From Rubinisphaera italica (lineage in GTDB: Bacteria > Planctomycetota > Planctomycetia > Planctomycetales > Planctomycetaceae), in NCBI RefSeq assembly GCF_007859715.1, contig NZ_SJPG01000001.1, positions 1,452,728-1,516,727 on the forward strand: 64,000 bases of DNA. Direction: 5' to 3'. The position numbers and the translations under genes were made by a program. Each line of letters starts with the position of its first letter. Position 1 is the first letter of the stretch. The notes under the pieces were generated by a model that was given only the letters and a program-made list of their open reading frames with translations, did not search any database and was not told the DNA's origin. Shown here one piece after another: positions 45,061-54,853 of the stretch.

Positions 45061-45990
45061 TTACCGGCTCTCCCCGGTTTTTTCTGGTTCCGTAAAAAAT
45101 GGAAACAGTACTCGAATCTCGGCAGCCGTTGGTTGCCTGCCATATTCGCAGATTTCAAACGCTTCGGCGTAACGGATCTGCTTCCCTTTTTCTGGCCCAT
45201 ACCACTGAACGAGTGCCGCCCGGAATCGATCCGCTTCGCCTCCCTGGCGACGTTCCCAGCGTTCCCGTAGCCATGCCTTCCTCAACTCAGGTTGAGAAGC
45301 CGGTGGACTTTTCGCTGTTTTTTCCGCACTTCCCAACGCTCCCCCCTCAAATGTCTGGGATTCGAGTGCGAGTAGAGCATTCACTTTCTTTTCAAAGACA
45401 TCATCCAGCCCGACTGCAATATCCGCATCGAATGGATAAGGCTTTTTGAAGTTGTCGCTCGAATACAAAAAGACTGGATTTTTCTTCAGAGGGGGAGTAT
45501 CCGGACAGAAGAAGGGGACGGTGACCATAAATGCGGCATCCTGTACGAGAACACCGACATAGCGGTGATCGGGATGATAATCCCATGGACGATGAGCAAT
45601 CACAATATCTGCGTCCCATTCACGAATCAGCCGCGTGATTGTTCGCCGGTTTTCGAGAGTCGGCAGGAGTTCACCGTCATGGATATCGAGAACCTGTGAA
45701 GTGACTCCCAGTCGCTTTGCAACTTCAGCCGATTCCGCCGTCCTTCGCTGCGCGAGTTCACCTCCCGCCATTTTCCAATGTCCAATATCCCCGTTCGTCA
45801 CTGAAACCAGTTTGACATGATGCCCCTGTTCAGCCCAGAGGGCGGCAGTTCCTCCACTTTTGTATTCGGCGTCATCGGGATGGGCACCAAAGCAGATAAT
45901 TCGTAACTTCGGAGTCTCAGCAGCCTGGACATGATCGATAACAAACATCAGTCCCATTAAAAGGAGCGTGTAAACAGAAATGGATCGCAT
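45061..45990 (-). CDS. PIG-L family deacetylase (LmbE-like), exported
   Basis: 309 residues from the ATG at 45990, which follows a CAGGAGAG ribosome site; an ATG at 46044 would add 18 residues without a site. A signal peptide occupies about 1-23. The zinc-binding motif AHPDD lies at 36-40, and the later HPDH segment (about 138) provides further ligands. The family removes N-acetyl groups from sugars such as GlcNAc conjugates. An exported member in a polysaccharide-degrading bacterium may act on amino-sugar glycans. It is divergent from the Gfo/Idh gene and is followed by the second MITE-like copy. Confidence 0.9.
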   Translation of the reverse strand: MRSISVYTLLLMGLMFVIDHVQAAETPKLRIICFGAHPDDAEYKSGGTAALWAEQGHHVKLVSVTNGDIGHWKMAGGELAQRRTAESAEVAKRLGVTSQVLDIHDGELLPTLENRRTITRLIREWDADIVIAHRPWDYHPDHRYVGVLVQDAAFMVTVPFFCPDTPPLKKNPVFLYSSDNFKKPYPFDADIAVGLDDVFEKKVNALLALESQTFEGGALGSAEKTAKSPPASQPELRKAWLRERWERRQGGEADRFRAALVQWYGPEKGKQIRYAEAFEICEYGRQPTAAEIRVLFPFFTEPEKTGESR

Positions 45991-46232
45991 GTCTCTCTCC
46001 TGATTAAAATGTTTTTCGTCGCATGAGGTTTGTGTTCTGATCATGTCTCAATTCATATGCTTGACAGTTAATGTATCACTTGTGAGACTAAAATTCACGT
46101 TTAAAGTATTAACCATTATGAATAGCACAGCTCAAATGCCTACCATTACACAGTGAGGTGATCGATAATGGATAAGGTCCATCGAACCATCTTAAATATT
46201 ATCCCTGCCTATTAAAATGAGAGCCCTAATAG

Positions 46233-47732
46233 ATGAACCCCGACCACTCAATAGACACTTCATCAACTCAGCAATCGACGACTGCGGATAGATCACAAGT
46301 CGAAACTGTACGTGAGAAGTCCTCTGCAGTTAATCGTCGTAAATTTTTGAAGCAAGCAGCGACAGGAGTCGCAGCTGGTATGGCGTTTCAAATTGTCCCT
46401 CGTCATGTTCTGGGAGGGAAAGGGTTCGTCCCTCCGAGTGAGAAAATCAATATTGCGATGATTGGCTGTGGCGGACGGGCCAGAGGGAACCTTAAAGGCG
46501 TAATGCAACATGCTGACGCACAGGTGATCGCGGTGGCGGATCCCGCTCAGGAAACTGATACCAAAAGCTTGCGGATTTATCGGACAGTGAATGGTCGCAT
46601 GCCTTTCAAATCGGAAATTGAAGGTTTTTATGCGGCGAAAACACCCAGCCACGGCTGTGCAGAATACGAAGATTATCGTGTCATGCTCGATCGCGAAGAG
46701 GGCATCGATGCCGTGATGATTTCTACGCCCGATCATCAACATGCTCACAATGCAGTCCATGCGATGCGATTGGGGAAACATTGTTACTGTGAAAAGCCGT
46801 TAACCCATAACATCCGTGAAGCTCGTCTCGTTTCCAAAGTTGCTAAGGAAATGCAGGTTGCAACACAGATGGGGAATCAGGGACACTCACGCGACACGAT
46901 GGCTCAAACGATTGAGTTGATTCGCAGTGGAGCAGTTGGTGATGTGACTGAAGTGCATTCCTGGGTTCCCGCCAAGCGTTGGAATCCTGAACTGATGGCT
47001 CCTCCAACTCAAGCAGAGTCGGTGCCGAAGGGACTCAACTGGGATTTATGGATTGGACCTCGTCCGCTGCGTCCATTTCATTCGGCTTATCATCCGGTCC
47101 ACTGGCGCGACTTCTGGGAGTTCGGCTGCGGAGCACTCGGTGATTTCGCCTGCCACGATATGGACTCTCCCACATGGGCACTCAACCTGTATGCTCCTGC
47201 AACTGTCGAAGCTCATTGTGTCGGCCAGACTCACCCGGATCTGGCTCCACAGGGAACGATCTGCTACTTCCACTTCCCAAAATCAGGAGATCAACAAGAG
47301 TTGAAAATTACCTGGTACGACGGCGGTGTGATGCCGGAACTTCCTGAGGGAGTGGATCCTGTACGCAGTCGTTACAGTCGTGGCGTGATGTTTGTCGGCA
47401 CAAAGGGACATTTGCTTTGTGAAGGTGCAGGTGGGACACCACGGTTGATACAAAATGGAGAACTGATTGAAAAGCCGGAGTTGCCACCTGCCACAATTCC
47501 TCGTGTGCAGGACCATTATCGCGACTGGCTGGATGCCTGCAAAGGAGGACGACCTGCTCTCAGCAATTTTGAATACGGCTCCCGTTTGACCGAAATTACA
47601 TTGTTAGGGGTGTTGGCTGTTCGCACTGGCGGAAAACTAAATTGGAATCACGACAAGATGCAGGTGACAAACAATCCAGAAACGGAAGTGATCATTAATG
47701 GCACCTACCGTAAGGGTTGGGAAGTCAGTTAA
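46233..47732 (+). CDS. Gfo/Idh/MocA-family oxidoreductase with Tat-like signal
   Basis: 499 residues. A twin-arginine motif (NRRKFLKQA, about 34-42) and a hydrophobic run follow a 33-residue polar N-region, so export is likely although the leader is long. The Rossmann loop IGCGGRARGN is at 77-86, and the family motif EKPLT is at 187-191, where the Lys is catalytic or structural. The C-terminal domain starts near 230 and ends in NGTYRKGWEV. Members oxidise or reduce sugars and related compounds with a tightly bound NAD(P). The gene precedes a phytanoyl-CoA dioxygenase-like gene by 60 bases, a possible small operon. The start has a GAGAG site. Confidence 0.9.
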   Translation: MNPDHSIDTSSTQQSTTADRSQVETVREKSSAVNRRKFLKQAATGVAAGMAFQIVPRHVLGGKGFVPPSEKINIAMIGCGGRARGNLKGVMQHADAQVIAVADPAQETDTKSLRIYRTVNGRMPFKSEIEGFYAAKTPSHGCAEYEDYRVMLDREEGIDAVMISTPDHQHAHNAVHAMRLGKHCYCEKPLTHNIREARLVSKVAKEMQVATQMGNQGHSRDTMAQTIELIRSGAVGDVTEVHSWVPAKRWNPELMAPPTQAESVPKGLNWDLWIGPRPLRPFHSAYHPVHWRDFWEFGCGALGDFACHDMDSPTWALNLYAPATVEAHCVGQTHPDLAPQGTICYFHFPKSGDQQELKITWYDGGVMPELPEGVDPVRSRYSRGVMFVGTKGHLLCEGAGGTPRLIQNGELIEKPELPPATIPRVQDHYRDWLDACKGGRPALSNFEYGSRLTEITLLGVLAVRTGGKLNWNHDKMQVTNNPETEVIINGTYRKGWEVS

Positions 47733-47792
47733 TGAGTCACAAAAAATGATTGTGTTAAACGCTGAAGTTTTCGATTTGATAAGGCTCAGAAA

Positions 47793-48725
47793 ATGACAAC
47801 TGGACAGGATCTCGGCTTACAACACCGGCTTCTGACGAAACTGTTTACTCAACCAAAGACCGTTGAGGAATGGAGTCAACATCAATTGAGTCCTGATCAG
47901 ATTAATCAATTTCAGGTACAAGGATTTCTGCACGGTATCCAACTGCTCAACTCTACTCAAGTGGAAGCACTTCGATCAGAGTTGGCAGAGATGGTAATTC
48001 CGGATCATAGTGGTCGAGAATATTTCTACGAGTATCATTCCAATGAAGCCGACGACACGAATGCAACGCTGTTTCACGCTCTTGGAGCATGGCGGGTGCG
48101 ACCCGGTTTCCATGACCTGCTTTGGAATCCTGCCTTTCTTGTTCCCGCATACCAATTGCTGGGAAGCGGGTTTCGAATGTTCCACGATCAGCTATTCAGC
48201 AAACCAGCCCGACATGGGGGAGTAGTCGCGTGGCATCAGGATTACTCTTACTGGACATGGACTAAACCGATGGCTCATTTGACCTGCTGGATCGGGTTGG
48301 ATGATGTCGACACGCAAAACGGTTGCTTGTATTACATTCCCGGATCACATCGTTGGGGGCTGGTTGAAAAGACGAAACTGGCAGGTGACATGGATGCTGT
48401 TCGAGACGCTCTCACGCCTGAGCAACAGCTTGATTTCGACAATAAAGTACCGATCTGCATGTCAGCTGGCCAGGCCAGTTTTCATCACCCGGTTCTCATG
48501 CATGGCTCTTACGAAAATCGGTCCGAGCGTTCTCGTCGGGCGACGGTTATTAATGTGATGGCTGATGGTGTTGTTTCAAATGTTGATGATACGAATCGTC
48601 CCGGAGCCGGAACATATCCTGAATTCCCAACCGGTAAGCCGATGGGCGATCCATTTTATCCGCTCCTGGTCGACCCTTCTGACGAATGGTCCGACTTCTG
48701 GTCGAGCCTGCCAACAATCCGTTGA
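47793..48725 (+). CDS. Phytanoyl-CoA dioxygenase (PhyH) family protein
   Basis: 310 residues, cytoplasmic. The iron-binding facial triad of Fe(II)/2-oxoglutarate dioxygenases is visible: H148 and D150 in WHQDYSYW, and H237 in HHPVLMHGSYENRS, with an Arg a few residues later (R243-R249) that should bind 2-oxoglutarate. The phrase GCLYYIPGSHRWG is also diagnostic. The family hydroxylates small molecules; phytanoyl-CoA is not implied. It follows the Gfo/Idh gene on the same strand, so the two may process one compound, but nothing in the sequence names it. Confidence 0.9.
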   Translation: MTTGQDLGLQHRLLTKLFTQPKTVEEWSQHQLSPDQINQFQVQGFLHGIQLLNSTQVEALRSELAEMVIPDHSGREYFYEYHSNEADDTNATLFHALGAWRVRPGFHDLLWNPAFLVPAYQLLGSGFRMFHDQLFSKPARHGGVVAWHQDYSYWTWTKPMAHLTCWIGLDDVDTQNGCLYYIPGSHRWGLVEKTKLAGDMDAVRDALTPEQQLDFDNKVPICMSAGQASFHHPVLMHGSYENRSERSRRATVINVMADGVVSNVDDTNRPGAGTYPEFPTGKPMGDPFYPLLVDPSDEWSDFWSSLPTIR

Positions 48726-48930
48726 GATGCAAACCACATCTTCATTGACCGCAGACATGGATATGTAGTAGCCCAGTTAATAGTCCCTTTGTACTTTAGA
48801 GACATCATATCGAATAATTTTCTCTAATTGTTTGATCTTTCGAGTAGATGCAATGTAGGATGATGGAAATGTGATCAATTGTTAATCTATGATAATGAGT
48901 CGGTTGTATATTAGTAGATGGAGAAGGTCT

Positions 48931-49983
48931 ATGTCTCTTTCCGGTGAATCCTCTGTGCCACATCAGGAAAGTCCAGACATGACACCCATCTGGGATTTTA
49001 TCGATCGAATTCGACAACGAATCGCTACGGTGGTGGTTGGTCAGGATGTGGTTGTCGAACGTTTGCTCATTTCTTTATTCACGGGTGGACACACACTGCT
49101 ACAGGGCGTTCCCGGTCTGGCAAAAACGTTGCTCGTTTCTGCACTCGCGAAAAGTATTCATCTGGAGTTCAGTCGAATTCAATTTACGGTCGATTTGCTG
49201 CCGTCGGATATTGTCGGCTCGGAAATTCTGGATCAGAAATCGAACGACTTTCGCGTGCATAAGGGGCCAATCTTCACGAACCTGCTGCTTGCAGATGAAA
49301 TCAATCGAGCCGCTCCGAAAGTTCAAAGTGCATTGCTCGAAGCGATGCAGGAACACAAAGTGACGATCGGAAACGAAACCTTCAAACTGCCGGCTCCTTT
49401 TCTCGTCATCGCGACTCAGAATCCCGTCGAACAGGCTGGAACATTCGAATTGCCTGAGGCTCAACTTGACCGCTTCATGCTCTGCCATCGCCTTCAATAT
49501 CCGACACCAGCCGAGGAACGCGAAGTCTTAATACGAAATGCCCGGCTCGGTATTCGACGTGAAGGCGAAGGAGCGGTAGCCCGGACGGAGTTTGATGTGC
49601 TCGAGCAGGAAGCGGTCGGTTCGGCTGAAGATTTGATTGCGGCCATGAATGCCGTGCAACAGGTTTATGTCAGTGAGACATTCACGGATCATGTGATTGA
49701 TATTGTCCACCGAACAAGACTCGATTCCCGTCTCGATTTCGGATGTAGCCCCCGAGCAGGCATTGCACTCATCAAAGCCGCACGAGCCCGCGCGATTATT
49801 CACCGTCGACATTACGTCATTCCAGAAGACCTGTATGCACTTGCAGAAGACATCATTCTGCATCGAATTCGACTCAACTACGAAGCACTGGCAGATGGGC
49901 AAACCGGTCCACAAATTCTCCAGCAAATTATGACAGAAGCGGGGGGAAATCCTATCACAAATGGAAAGCCTGCAATGGCTTAA
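48931..49983 (+). CDS. MoxR-family AAA+ ATPase (operon 2)
   Basis: 350 residues from the ATG at 48931, which follows GGAGAAGG; an in-frame ATG at 48889 would add 14 residues and has no site. Walker A is GVPGLAKT at 59-66 and Walker B is ADEINR at 121-126, followed by the MoxR phrase SALLEAMQEHKVT. It is a clear paralogue of the operon 1 ATPase but differs over much of the sequence. It leads the second MoxR/DUF58/VWA operon; the gap to the DUF58 gene is about 97 bases. Confidence 0.95.
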   Translation: MSLSGESSVPHQESPDMTPIWDFIDRIRQRIATVVVGQDVVVERLLISLFTGGHTLLQGVPGLAKTLLVSALAKSIHLEFSRIQFTVDLLPSDIVGSEILDQKSNDFRVHKGPIFTNLLLADEINRAAPKVQSALLEAMQEHKVTIGNETFKLPAPFLVIATQNPVEQAGTFELPEAQLDRFMLCHRLQYPTPAEEREVLIRNARLGIRREGEGAVARTEFDVLEQEAVGSAEDLIAAMNAVQQVYVSETFTDHVIDIVHRTRLDSRLDFGCSPRAGIALIKAARARAIIHRRHYVIPEDLYALAEDIILHRIRLNYEALADGQTGPQILQQIMTEAGGNPITNGKPAMA

Positions 49984-50080
49984 AATGATTCTGATCCACA
50001 GAAGTCGGTTGGGTTATGACTTCGCTAACCCAACCTGCGAACTGCGAATATTCTTTGACGAGCCCAGAAAGTAAATCATA

Positions 50081-50989
50081 TTGAGACGGTTTTCATTGAG
50101 TCAGAGTTCTATTCCAGACAGGGATCGAAATGCGCGGACATTGAACGCCGTGGAGCCGCTCGATTCCCGAAAATTTCTGGTCGCAGTTCGCAGACTTGCT
50201 GACAGCTTGAATTACGGAACGGATCGCTCTCTGTTTCTAGGTTCTGGGCTGGAGTTTGTGCAGTCGCGGCCTTATCTCCCTGGCGATCCCATCAAGTCGA
50301 TCGACTGGCGAGTGACAGCTCGAACGGGGAAAATTTTCGTTAAGGAATATGAGGCTCCCAAACGTCTGCCCGTCTATCTGGTGATGGATACTTCCGCTTC
50401 GATGGCGATCAGCAGTTATCGTCATAGTAAGTATGAACTCGGTGTGCAGATTGCAGGCGGATTGGCTTTGGCATGTCTGGATCGAATCAGTCCGGTGGGA
50501 ATCATCGGAGTTGGTTCGAGACCTCTGCATTTTCAACCTTCGCTGGCGAAAGACCAGATTCTGCAATGGCTGCATAAGTTGCGAAAATACCGCGACGATG
50601 AACCGACACAAATGGCCGAGCGACTCACACAACTTGGCCCCAGTTTGCCTCATCGGGTGCTGATGATCATCATCAGTGATATGCACGAACCGGGCGCATT
50701 ACCGATTGTCAAACGTCTTTCACAACGCCACGATTGTTGCGTGCTGCAAATGCGCGATCCTGCAGAGCGAACTTTACGAGGAACCGGTTTTTATCGAGCT
50801 CGTGAAGCGGAAAGCGGGCAGACAATTGTTGGACATGGCCGCAAAATCTGGAGTAATCATGAAAAACTGAAAGACGATCTGCGACGAAGTGGGATTGACC
50901 ATCTAGTTGTTGACACGGATCAGCCGATCGCATTGCGACTCCGGCAATTCTTCGCCGCTCGCGGCTTGATCGGACGAGGAGCCCGCTAA
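50081..50989 (+). CDS. DUF58 protein (operon 2)
   Basis: About 302 residues. The annotated start is a TTG at 50081 with no strong ribosome site, so the true start is uncertain by up to about 20 residues. The DUF58 core is clear (SRPYLPGDPIKSIDWRVTAR at about 62-81), and a MIDAS motif DTSAS lies at 103-107. Downstream, VLMIIISDMHEP continues the VWA-like fold. It should be the partner of the MoxR ATPase in front. Its stop touches the next ATG. Confidence 0.9.
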   Translation: MRRFSLSQSSIPDRDRNARTLNAVEPLDSRKFLVAVRRLADSLNYGTDRSLFLGSGLEFVQSRPYLPGDPIKSIDWRVTARTGKIFVKEYEAPKRLPVYLVMDTSASMAISSYRHSKYELGVQIAGGLALACLDRISPVGIIGVGSRPLHFQPSLAKDQILQWLHKLRKYRDDEPTQMAERLTQLGPSLPHRVLMIIISDMHEPGALPIVKRLSQRHDCCVLQMRDPAERTLRGTGFYRAREAESGQTIVGHGRKIWSNHEKLKDDLRRSGIDHLVVDTDQPIALRLRQFFAARGLIGRGAR

Positions 50990-51954
50990 TGTCTTTGTCA
51001 AAATCAAATCGAATCCTGCTCGTTATCATTGCATTCAATGCTTTGATTATCATCCAATCCAGCTTGGCAGTAGCTGAAAATGTGACTGGAGATTCTGTTG
51101 AAGTTACTAACTCCGTTTCTGAAGAAACGGAGACCGATCTCACAACAACAGTCGGTATGACCGCGACTTTGGAACAAGTGGTACTGCCGGGTTCAGAACT
51201 GATTGTTCGCCCTCTCGAAAATCGTCACGATCCCTTTTTATTACGAATTATCGAAACGTTCGGGCATGGGACGGATCATCGGTACGATTTTGATTTTTAT
51301 GCCCTTGAACCGGGAACGTACAATCTGATCGATTATCTCATTCGGTCCGACGGATCGGCTGTGGACGAGATCGATCCTGTTCTGGTACGTGTTACGGAGA
51401 CATTACCAGCCGGTCAAGTCGTTCCCACAGAGTTATCTGAACCGATCCTTCCTTCGCTGGGCGGATATCAATTACTGCTCATTGCTGGCGGCGTGGTTTG
51501 GGTGCTCGGTTTGCTGGCTCTGATATTTGCTGGAAGAAAACGAGAGCAAGTGGAAGTCCGTGAAACGGAATCGCAATTGACGTTAGCCGAACGCCTGCTT
51601 CCGCTTGTCCATTCTGCTCGAGATGGTTCCTTGCCAGCCGACCAGCGTGCTCAACTGGAGAGGATGTTGATTGGCTACTGGAGTCAGCGGTTACATCTGG
51701 AGGAGATGTCGCCGGCTGATGTGATGAAGAAATTAAAAGCTCACGATGAAGCCGGGCCATTGCTGAGACAATTGGAATTCTGGCTGCATTGTCCCGATCC
51801 AGCCGCTCCCGTCGATATTGCTGCTCTGCTGGCTCCTTATGAGAACATCACTGAGGCTGAATTTCCCAACTCGTCTGTTCATCCATTAGACTCTACAAAC
51901 CTCGATAACAATCCTAATCATCACCTCGAATTGGCTAAAGCAGGTGAGAAATGA
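50989..51954 (+). CDS. Membrane protein of DUF4381-like position (operon 2)
   Basis: 321 residues. A signal peptide or first helix lies at about 8-30, an exported beta-rich domain at about 45-150, and one membrane helix at about 163-183. The cytoplasmic tail (about 190-275) is helical with RLLPLVHSARDGSLPADQRAQ. No named domain can be assigned with confidence; its place between DUF58 and VWA genes matches the DUF4381/BatD-like member of other operons. It starts at the last base of the previous stop and overlaps the next gene by four bases, so it is surely part of the operon. Confidence 0.75.
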   Translation: MSLSKSNRILLVIIAFNALIIIQSSLAVAENVTGDSVEVTNSVSEETETDLTTTVGMTATLEQVVLPGSELIVRPLENRHDPFLLRIIETFGHGTDHRYDFDFYALEPGTYNLIDYLIRSDGSAVDEIDPVLVRVTETLPAGQVVPTELSEPILPSLGGYQLLLIAGGVVWVLGLLALIFAGRKREQVEVRETESQLTLAERLLPLVHSARDGSLPADQRAQLERMLIGYWSQRLHLEEMSPADVMKKLKAHDEAGPLLRQLEFWLHCPDPAAPVDIAALLAPYENITEAEFPNSSVHPLDSTNLDNNPNHHLELAKAGEK

Positions 51955-52877
51955 TTGTCGGATTCACTCATCCCGAACTATTGGCGCTGCTCGTTATTCC
52001 GATCGGTTTACTGACCTGGACCTGGAAACGATCCGGTCGTGAGATCGCAATTCCCAGCGACTACGGGAATCATGGCTCCGGCCTGGGATGGCGACGGACG
52101 ATCAATTTGTTTGAATCGCTACCGGCTGCAATTCTGATGATTGTGATCTTCCTGTTGGCCGGCCCTCAAGAGCAAGGAAGTCCCCGGTCAAAACGGGCAT
52201 TGACCAACATCGAGTTTTGCGTGGATATCTCTGGCAGCATGACTGCTCCGTTCGAGGAAGGGACACGCTATGAAGCGTCGATGAAAGCAATTAATGATTT
52301 TGTCAAACATCGTGAAGGAGACGCGTTTGGTCTGACATTTTTCAGCGATGCAACATTGCAATGGGTGCCGTTAACGACTGACACATCTGCATTCCAATAC
52401 GCATTGCCATTCATGGACCCGCGCAAACGACTGCCTCCTGGACTTGGTGGGGGTACACAAATCGGCAAGGCTCTGGAAGCCTGTCGCCGAACGTTGTTGG
52501 AACGAGAGGAAGGGGACCGCATGATTATCCTCATTTCAGACGGTGCCAGTGCCGACTTGTTCGGTAATCGAGCCAGCGAAATAGCGACTGCACTCAAGGA
52601 GGATAACATCGTCCTTTACGACGTGCATGTAGCAGGAGGGGAAGTCCCTGATGAGATTGTCAAAATTGCTTACGAAACCAATGGCGAAGTTTTTCAGCCG
52701 GGAGATAAGGACGCTTTATCTGATGTCTTTGCTCGGGTCGACAAGATGCAGCAAACGAAACTGGTCAAGATCTCTGCCGAGACACACGATCAATTTCAGC
52801 CTGCGGCAATCACCGGTTTATGTTTTCTGGCACTCTCAATGATCGGACTTTCCGGACTGAGGTACACGCCATGGTAA
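51951..52877 (+). CDS. VWA-domain membrane protein, BatA/BatB-like (operon 2)
   Basis: 308 residues with membrane helices at about 8-25, 55-72 and 285-302. The VWA domain starts at about 86 with an intact MIDAS motif (DISGS at 92-96), and the later Thr and Asp positions are kept in FFSDATLQW and ILISDGASAD. It should form a membrane complex with the DUF58 and MoxR proteins. Its reading frame overlaps the next gene by seven bases. Confidence 0.9.
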   Translation: MIVGFTHPELLALLVIPIGLLTWTWKRSGREIAIPSDYGNHGSGLGWRRTINLFESLPAAILMIVIFLLAGPQEQGSPRSKRALTNIEFCVDISGSMTAPFEEGTRYEASMKAINDFVKHREGDAFGLTFFSDATLQWVPLTTDTSAFQYALPFMDPRKRLPPGLGGGTQIGKALEACRRTLLEREEGDRMIILISDGASADLFGNRASEIATALKEDNIVLYDVHVAGGEVPDEIVKIAYETNGEVFQPGDKDALSDVFARVDKMQQTKLVKISAETHDQFQPAAITGLCFLALSMIGLSGLRYTPW

Positions 52878-53902
52878 TTGAAGTTATCACTGCTATAGTC
52901 TGCCTGCTGGCGCTCATCGCCGAGTTCTGGCATTTGCGTCGCTGCCAGCGCCTCGCTCCACTCGCCTTTGGATATGATCAACAGCCGGGCCACTGGGTTA
53001 AAATTGCCCCTGTCATACGAGTCGTCTCAATCGGATTCCTGACTTGGGGATTGTCGACTTTGCTGGTTGAAAAACCGCGGGCTTTTCGACCTGAGGGAGA
53101 AGTTCAGCCGGGAAAAGAACAACACCTTTTAATTGTGTTGGATGTTTCGCCGAGTATGAGACTCGAAGATGCCGGCCCCACTCAGACACAATCCCGCAAA
53201 TCACGAGCCCGAGATGTGATGCGTTCGTTATTTGAACGCATCCCGGCTGAGGAATTCCTGGTTTCGGTCATCGCGGTATATAACGGAGCCAAGCCTGTCG
53301 TTGTCGATTCGAAAGATCTTGATGTTGTCGATGGCGTACTGGGAGATTTACCCCTCTATCATGCGTTTGAATCGGGTCAGACAAGACTGCTCGATGGTGT
53401 TAAAGAAGCTGCAGTTTTAGCGAAACCCTGGAATCCCGGCAGTGCGACTCTGCTATTGGTCACAGATGGCGATACGGTTCCCCCGCAGGGATTGCAGCCT
53501 ATGCCCGTTTCCGTTGGTAATGTCATTGTGGTGGGAGTGGGTGATCCCGCACAGGGCTCTTTTATCGACGGACGTCAGTCCAAACAGGATGTTTTCACGT
53601 TAAGACAAATCGCGACCAGACTGCGTGGGATCTATCACGATGGCAATCGACACCATCTGCCTTCCGATCTCGTCTCAGAGATCAGCCATCGTGGTACACA
53701 AAATCTTAAAGAGCCATGGACGAAGCGAGACTATGCTCTGTTATTGATTGGTGCAGGAGGATTCGCTTTCGCATTTCTACCATTATTCCTGGAATATTTT
53801 GGACGAAACTACTATCCGGGCGTTAGAATGAACAATCGAGAAAATGAGCGAAAATCGCTCCGAGGCTCTCAAACAGTTTCGAAAATCAACTCTGCTGTTT
53901 AA
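52871..53902 (+). CDS. Second VWA-domain membrane protein (operon 2)
   Basis: 343 residues from the ATG at 52871, inside the last codons of the previous gene; an earlier ATG at 52820 is rejected because it would lie deeper in that gene. Membrane helices lie at about 3-20 and 45-65, and another at about 293-315. The MIDAS motif is DVSPS at 91-95, and LLLVTDGDTVPP continues the fold. Two VWA proteins in tandem after DUF58 is the BatA-BatB pattern. The last 30 residues are polar. Confidence 0.9.
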   Translation: MVIEVITAIVCLLALIAEFWHLRRCQRLAPLAFGYDQQPGHWVKIAPVIRVVSIGFLTWGLSTLLVEKPRAFRPEGEVQPGKEQHLLIVLDVSPSMRLEDAGPTQTQSRKSRARDVMRSLFERIPAEEFLVSVIAVYNGAKPVVVDSKDLDVVDGVLGDLPLYHAFESGQTRLLDGVKEAAVLAKPWNPGSATLLLVTDGDTVPPQGLQPMPVSVGNVIVVGVGDPAQGSFIDGRQSKQDVFTLRQIATRLRGIYHDGNRHHLPSDLVSEISHRGTQNLKEPWTKRDYALLLIGAGGFAFAFLPLFLEYFGRNYYPGVRMNNRENERKSLRGSQTVSKINSAV

Positions 53903-53939
53903 ACGAATCTGTAATTAGAATTTTAACAGGAGGTAATTG

Positions 53940-54653
53940 ATGCGACTTTTTGCAATACTCTGCTGGCTTTCGATTCCGGTTTTTGCTTGGGCCTATCATG
54001 TCGGACCAGGCCAGCAACAGATGCAGCTCGATCAAGCTGATGCCTCTCTCCAGCAGGCACAGATGAGTTCCGAGAAAGGAGATTTTGATCAAGCCAAACA
54101 TAGCTTTGCAAAGTCCCTCTCTGAAATTCCTGAGGATCGCAAAACGGAACAACGAAAAATACGTCTCGCTTTCGCGAAAACGCAAATGGAATCGAGCGAA
54201 CTTCCCGAAGCCAGAGTTGCTTTGGAAGGACTTCTCAAGGAACTCGAAACGGACGAAACTTCATCTCCCGAGTTGGTCAAAGAAACCCGTCAGGCCCTCG
54301 CCAGTGCTCAATACTACATGACCTGGCTGATGCGACTCGAAGGGCTTCCCAATACCGAGTGGGAACCAGAGATCGAAGCTTCACGGCAGCATTACCGGGT
54401 GATGGCTGAACAGGCAAAAGCAGAAGGAAGTTCTACAGAGTTTGCCACGCGTCAACACGATCTTGAAGCCGCCATTCGACTGGCACGAATGGACTTGAGT
54501 GAACTCCAGGCGTTGAATCTTCCCTGCCAATGCAAAGGCTGCTGTAGTGGTCAATGCCAGGGGAAGAAACCGAGTCGTAAGGTTGCCAAGAAAAATGAGA
54601 AAAAAGGCAAAAGTGCAGGTCTGGGGCCACTCCCGGATGGAAATGGCTCTTGA
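53940..54653 (+). CDS. TPR-like exported protein with C-terminal Cys cluster (operon 2)
   Basis: 237 residues from the ATG at 53940, which follows a strong AGGAGG ribosome site; a TTG one codon earlier is not needed. A signal peptide occupies about 1-18. The middle is helical and TPR-like (repeat-like phrases ASLQQAQMSSEKGDFDQAKH and RVALEGLLKELE). Near the C-terminus five cysteines are close together (PCQCKGCCSGQC), followed by a Lys-rich tail. The Cys cluster could bind a metal or form disulfides. It sits in the position of the BatC/TPR member of Bat operons. Confidence 0.8.
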   Translation: MRLFAILCWLSIPVFAWAYHVGPGQQQMQLDQADASLQQAQMSSEKGDFDQAKHSFAKSLSEIPEDRKTEQRKIRLAFAKTQMESSELPEARVALEGLLKELETDETSSPELVKETRQALASAQYYMTWLMRLEGLPNTEWEPEIEASRQHYRVMAEQAKAEGSSTEFATRQHDLEAAIRLARMDLSELQALNLPCQCKGCCSGQCQGKKPSRKVAKKNEKKGKSAGLGPLPDGNGS

Positions 54654-54691
54654 GCAGACATGTCAGGGTGAATTCACCTGAGACGAAAAAG

Positions 54692-54830
54692 TTTCCTCTC
54701 CTCGGGGAGAGGGTTAGGGGCAATGGGTGTTGATTGTAATAAGAACGTCGAAGGGATCCCCTCATCCGGCCTTTGGCCTTTCTCCATCAGGAGAAAGGAA
54801 GAAAACCGCTCCCCAGGGAGAAGGATAATA
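54692..54830. repeat. Dispersed-type repeat with three hairpins inside operon 2
   Basis: The region holds CCTCTCC/GGAGAGG, GGCC/GGCC, and a perfect nine-base hairpin at 54777-54798 (CCTTTCTCC and GGAGAAAGG). It resembles, from memory, a family of short GC-rich repeats with the phrases GGGGAGAGGGTTAGGG and CCCTCATCCGGCC found between genes in many bacteria. It stands between the Cys-cluster gene and the last gene of operon 2 and may attenuate or stabilise the transcript. Confidence 0.6.
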
Positions 54831-54853
54831 AAGATACTTTTGCTGAGGTTATT

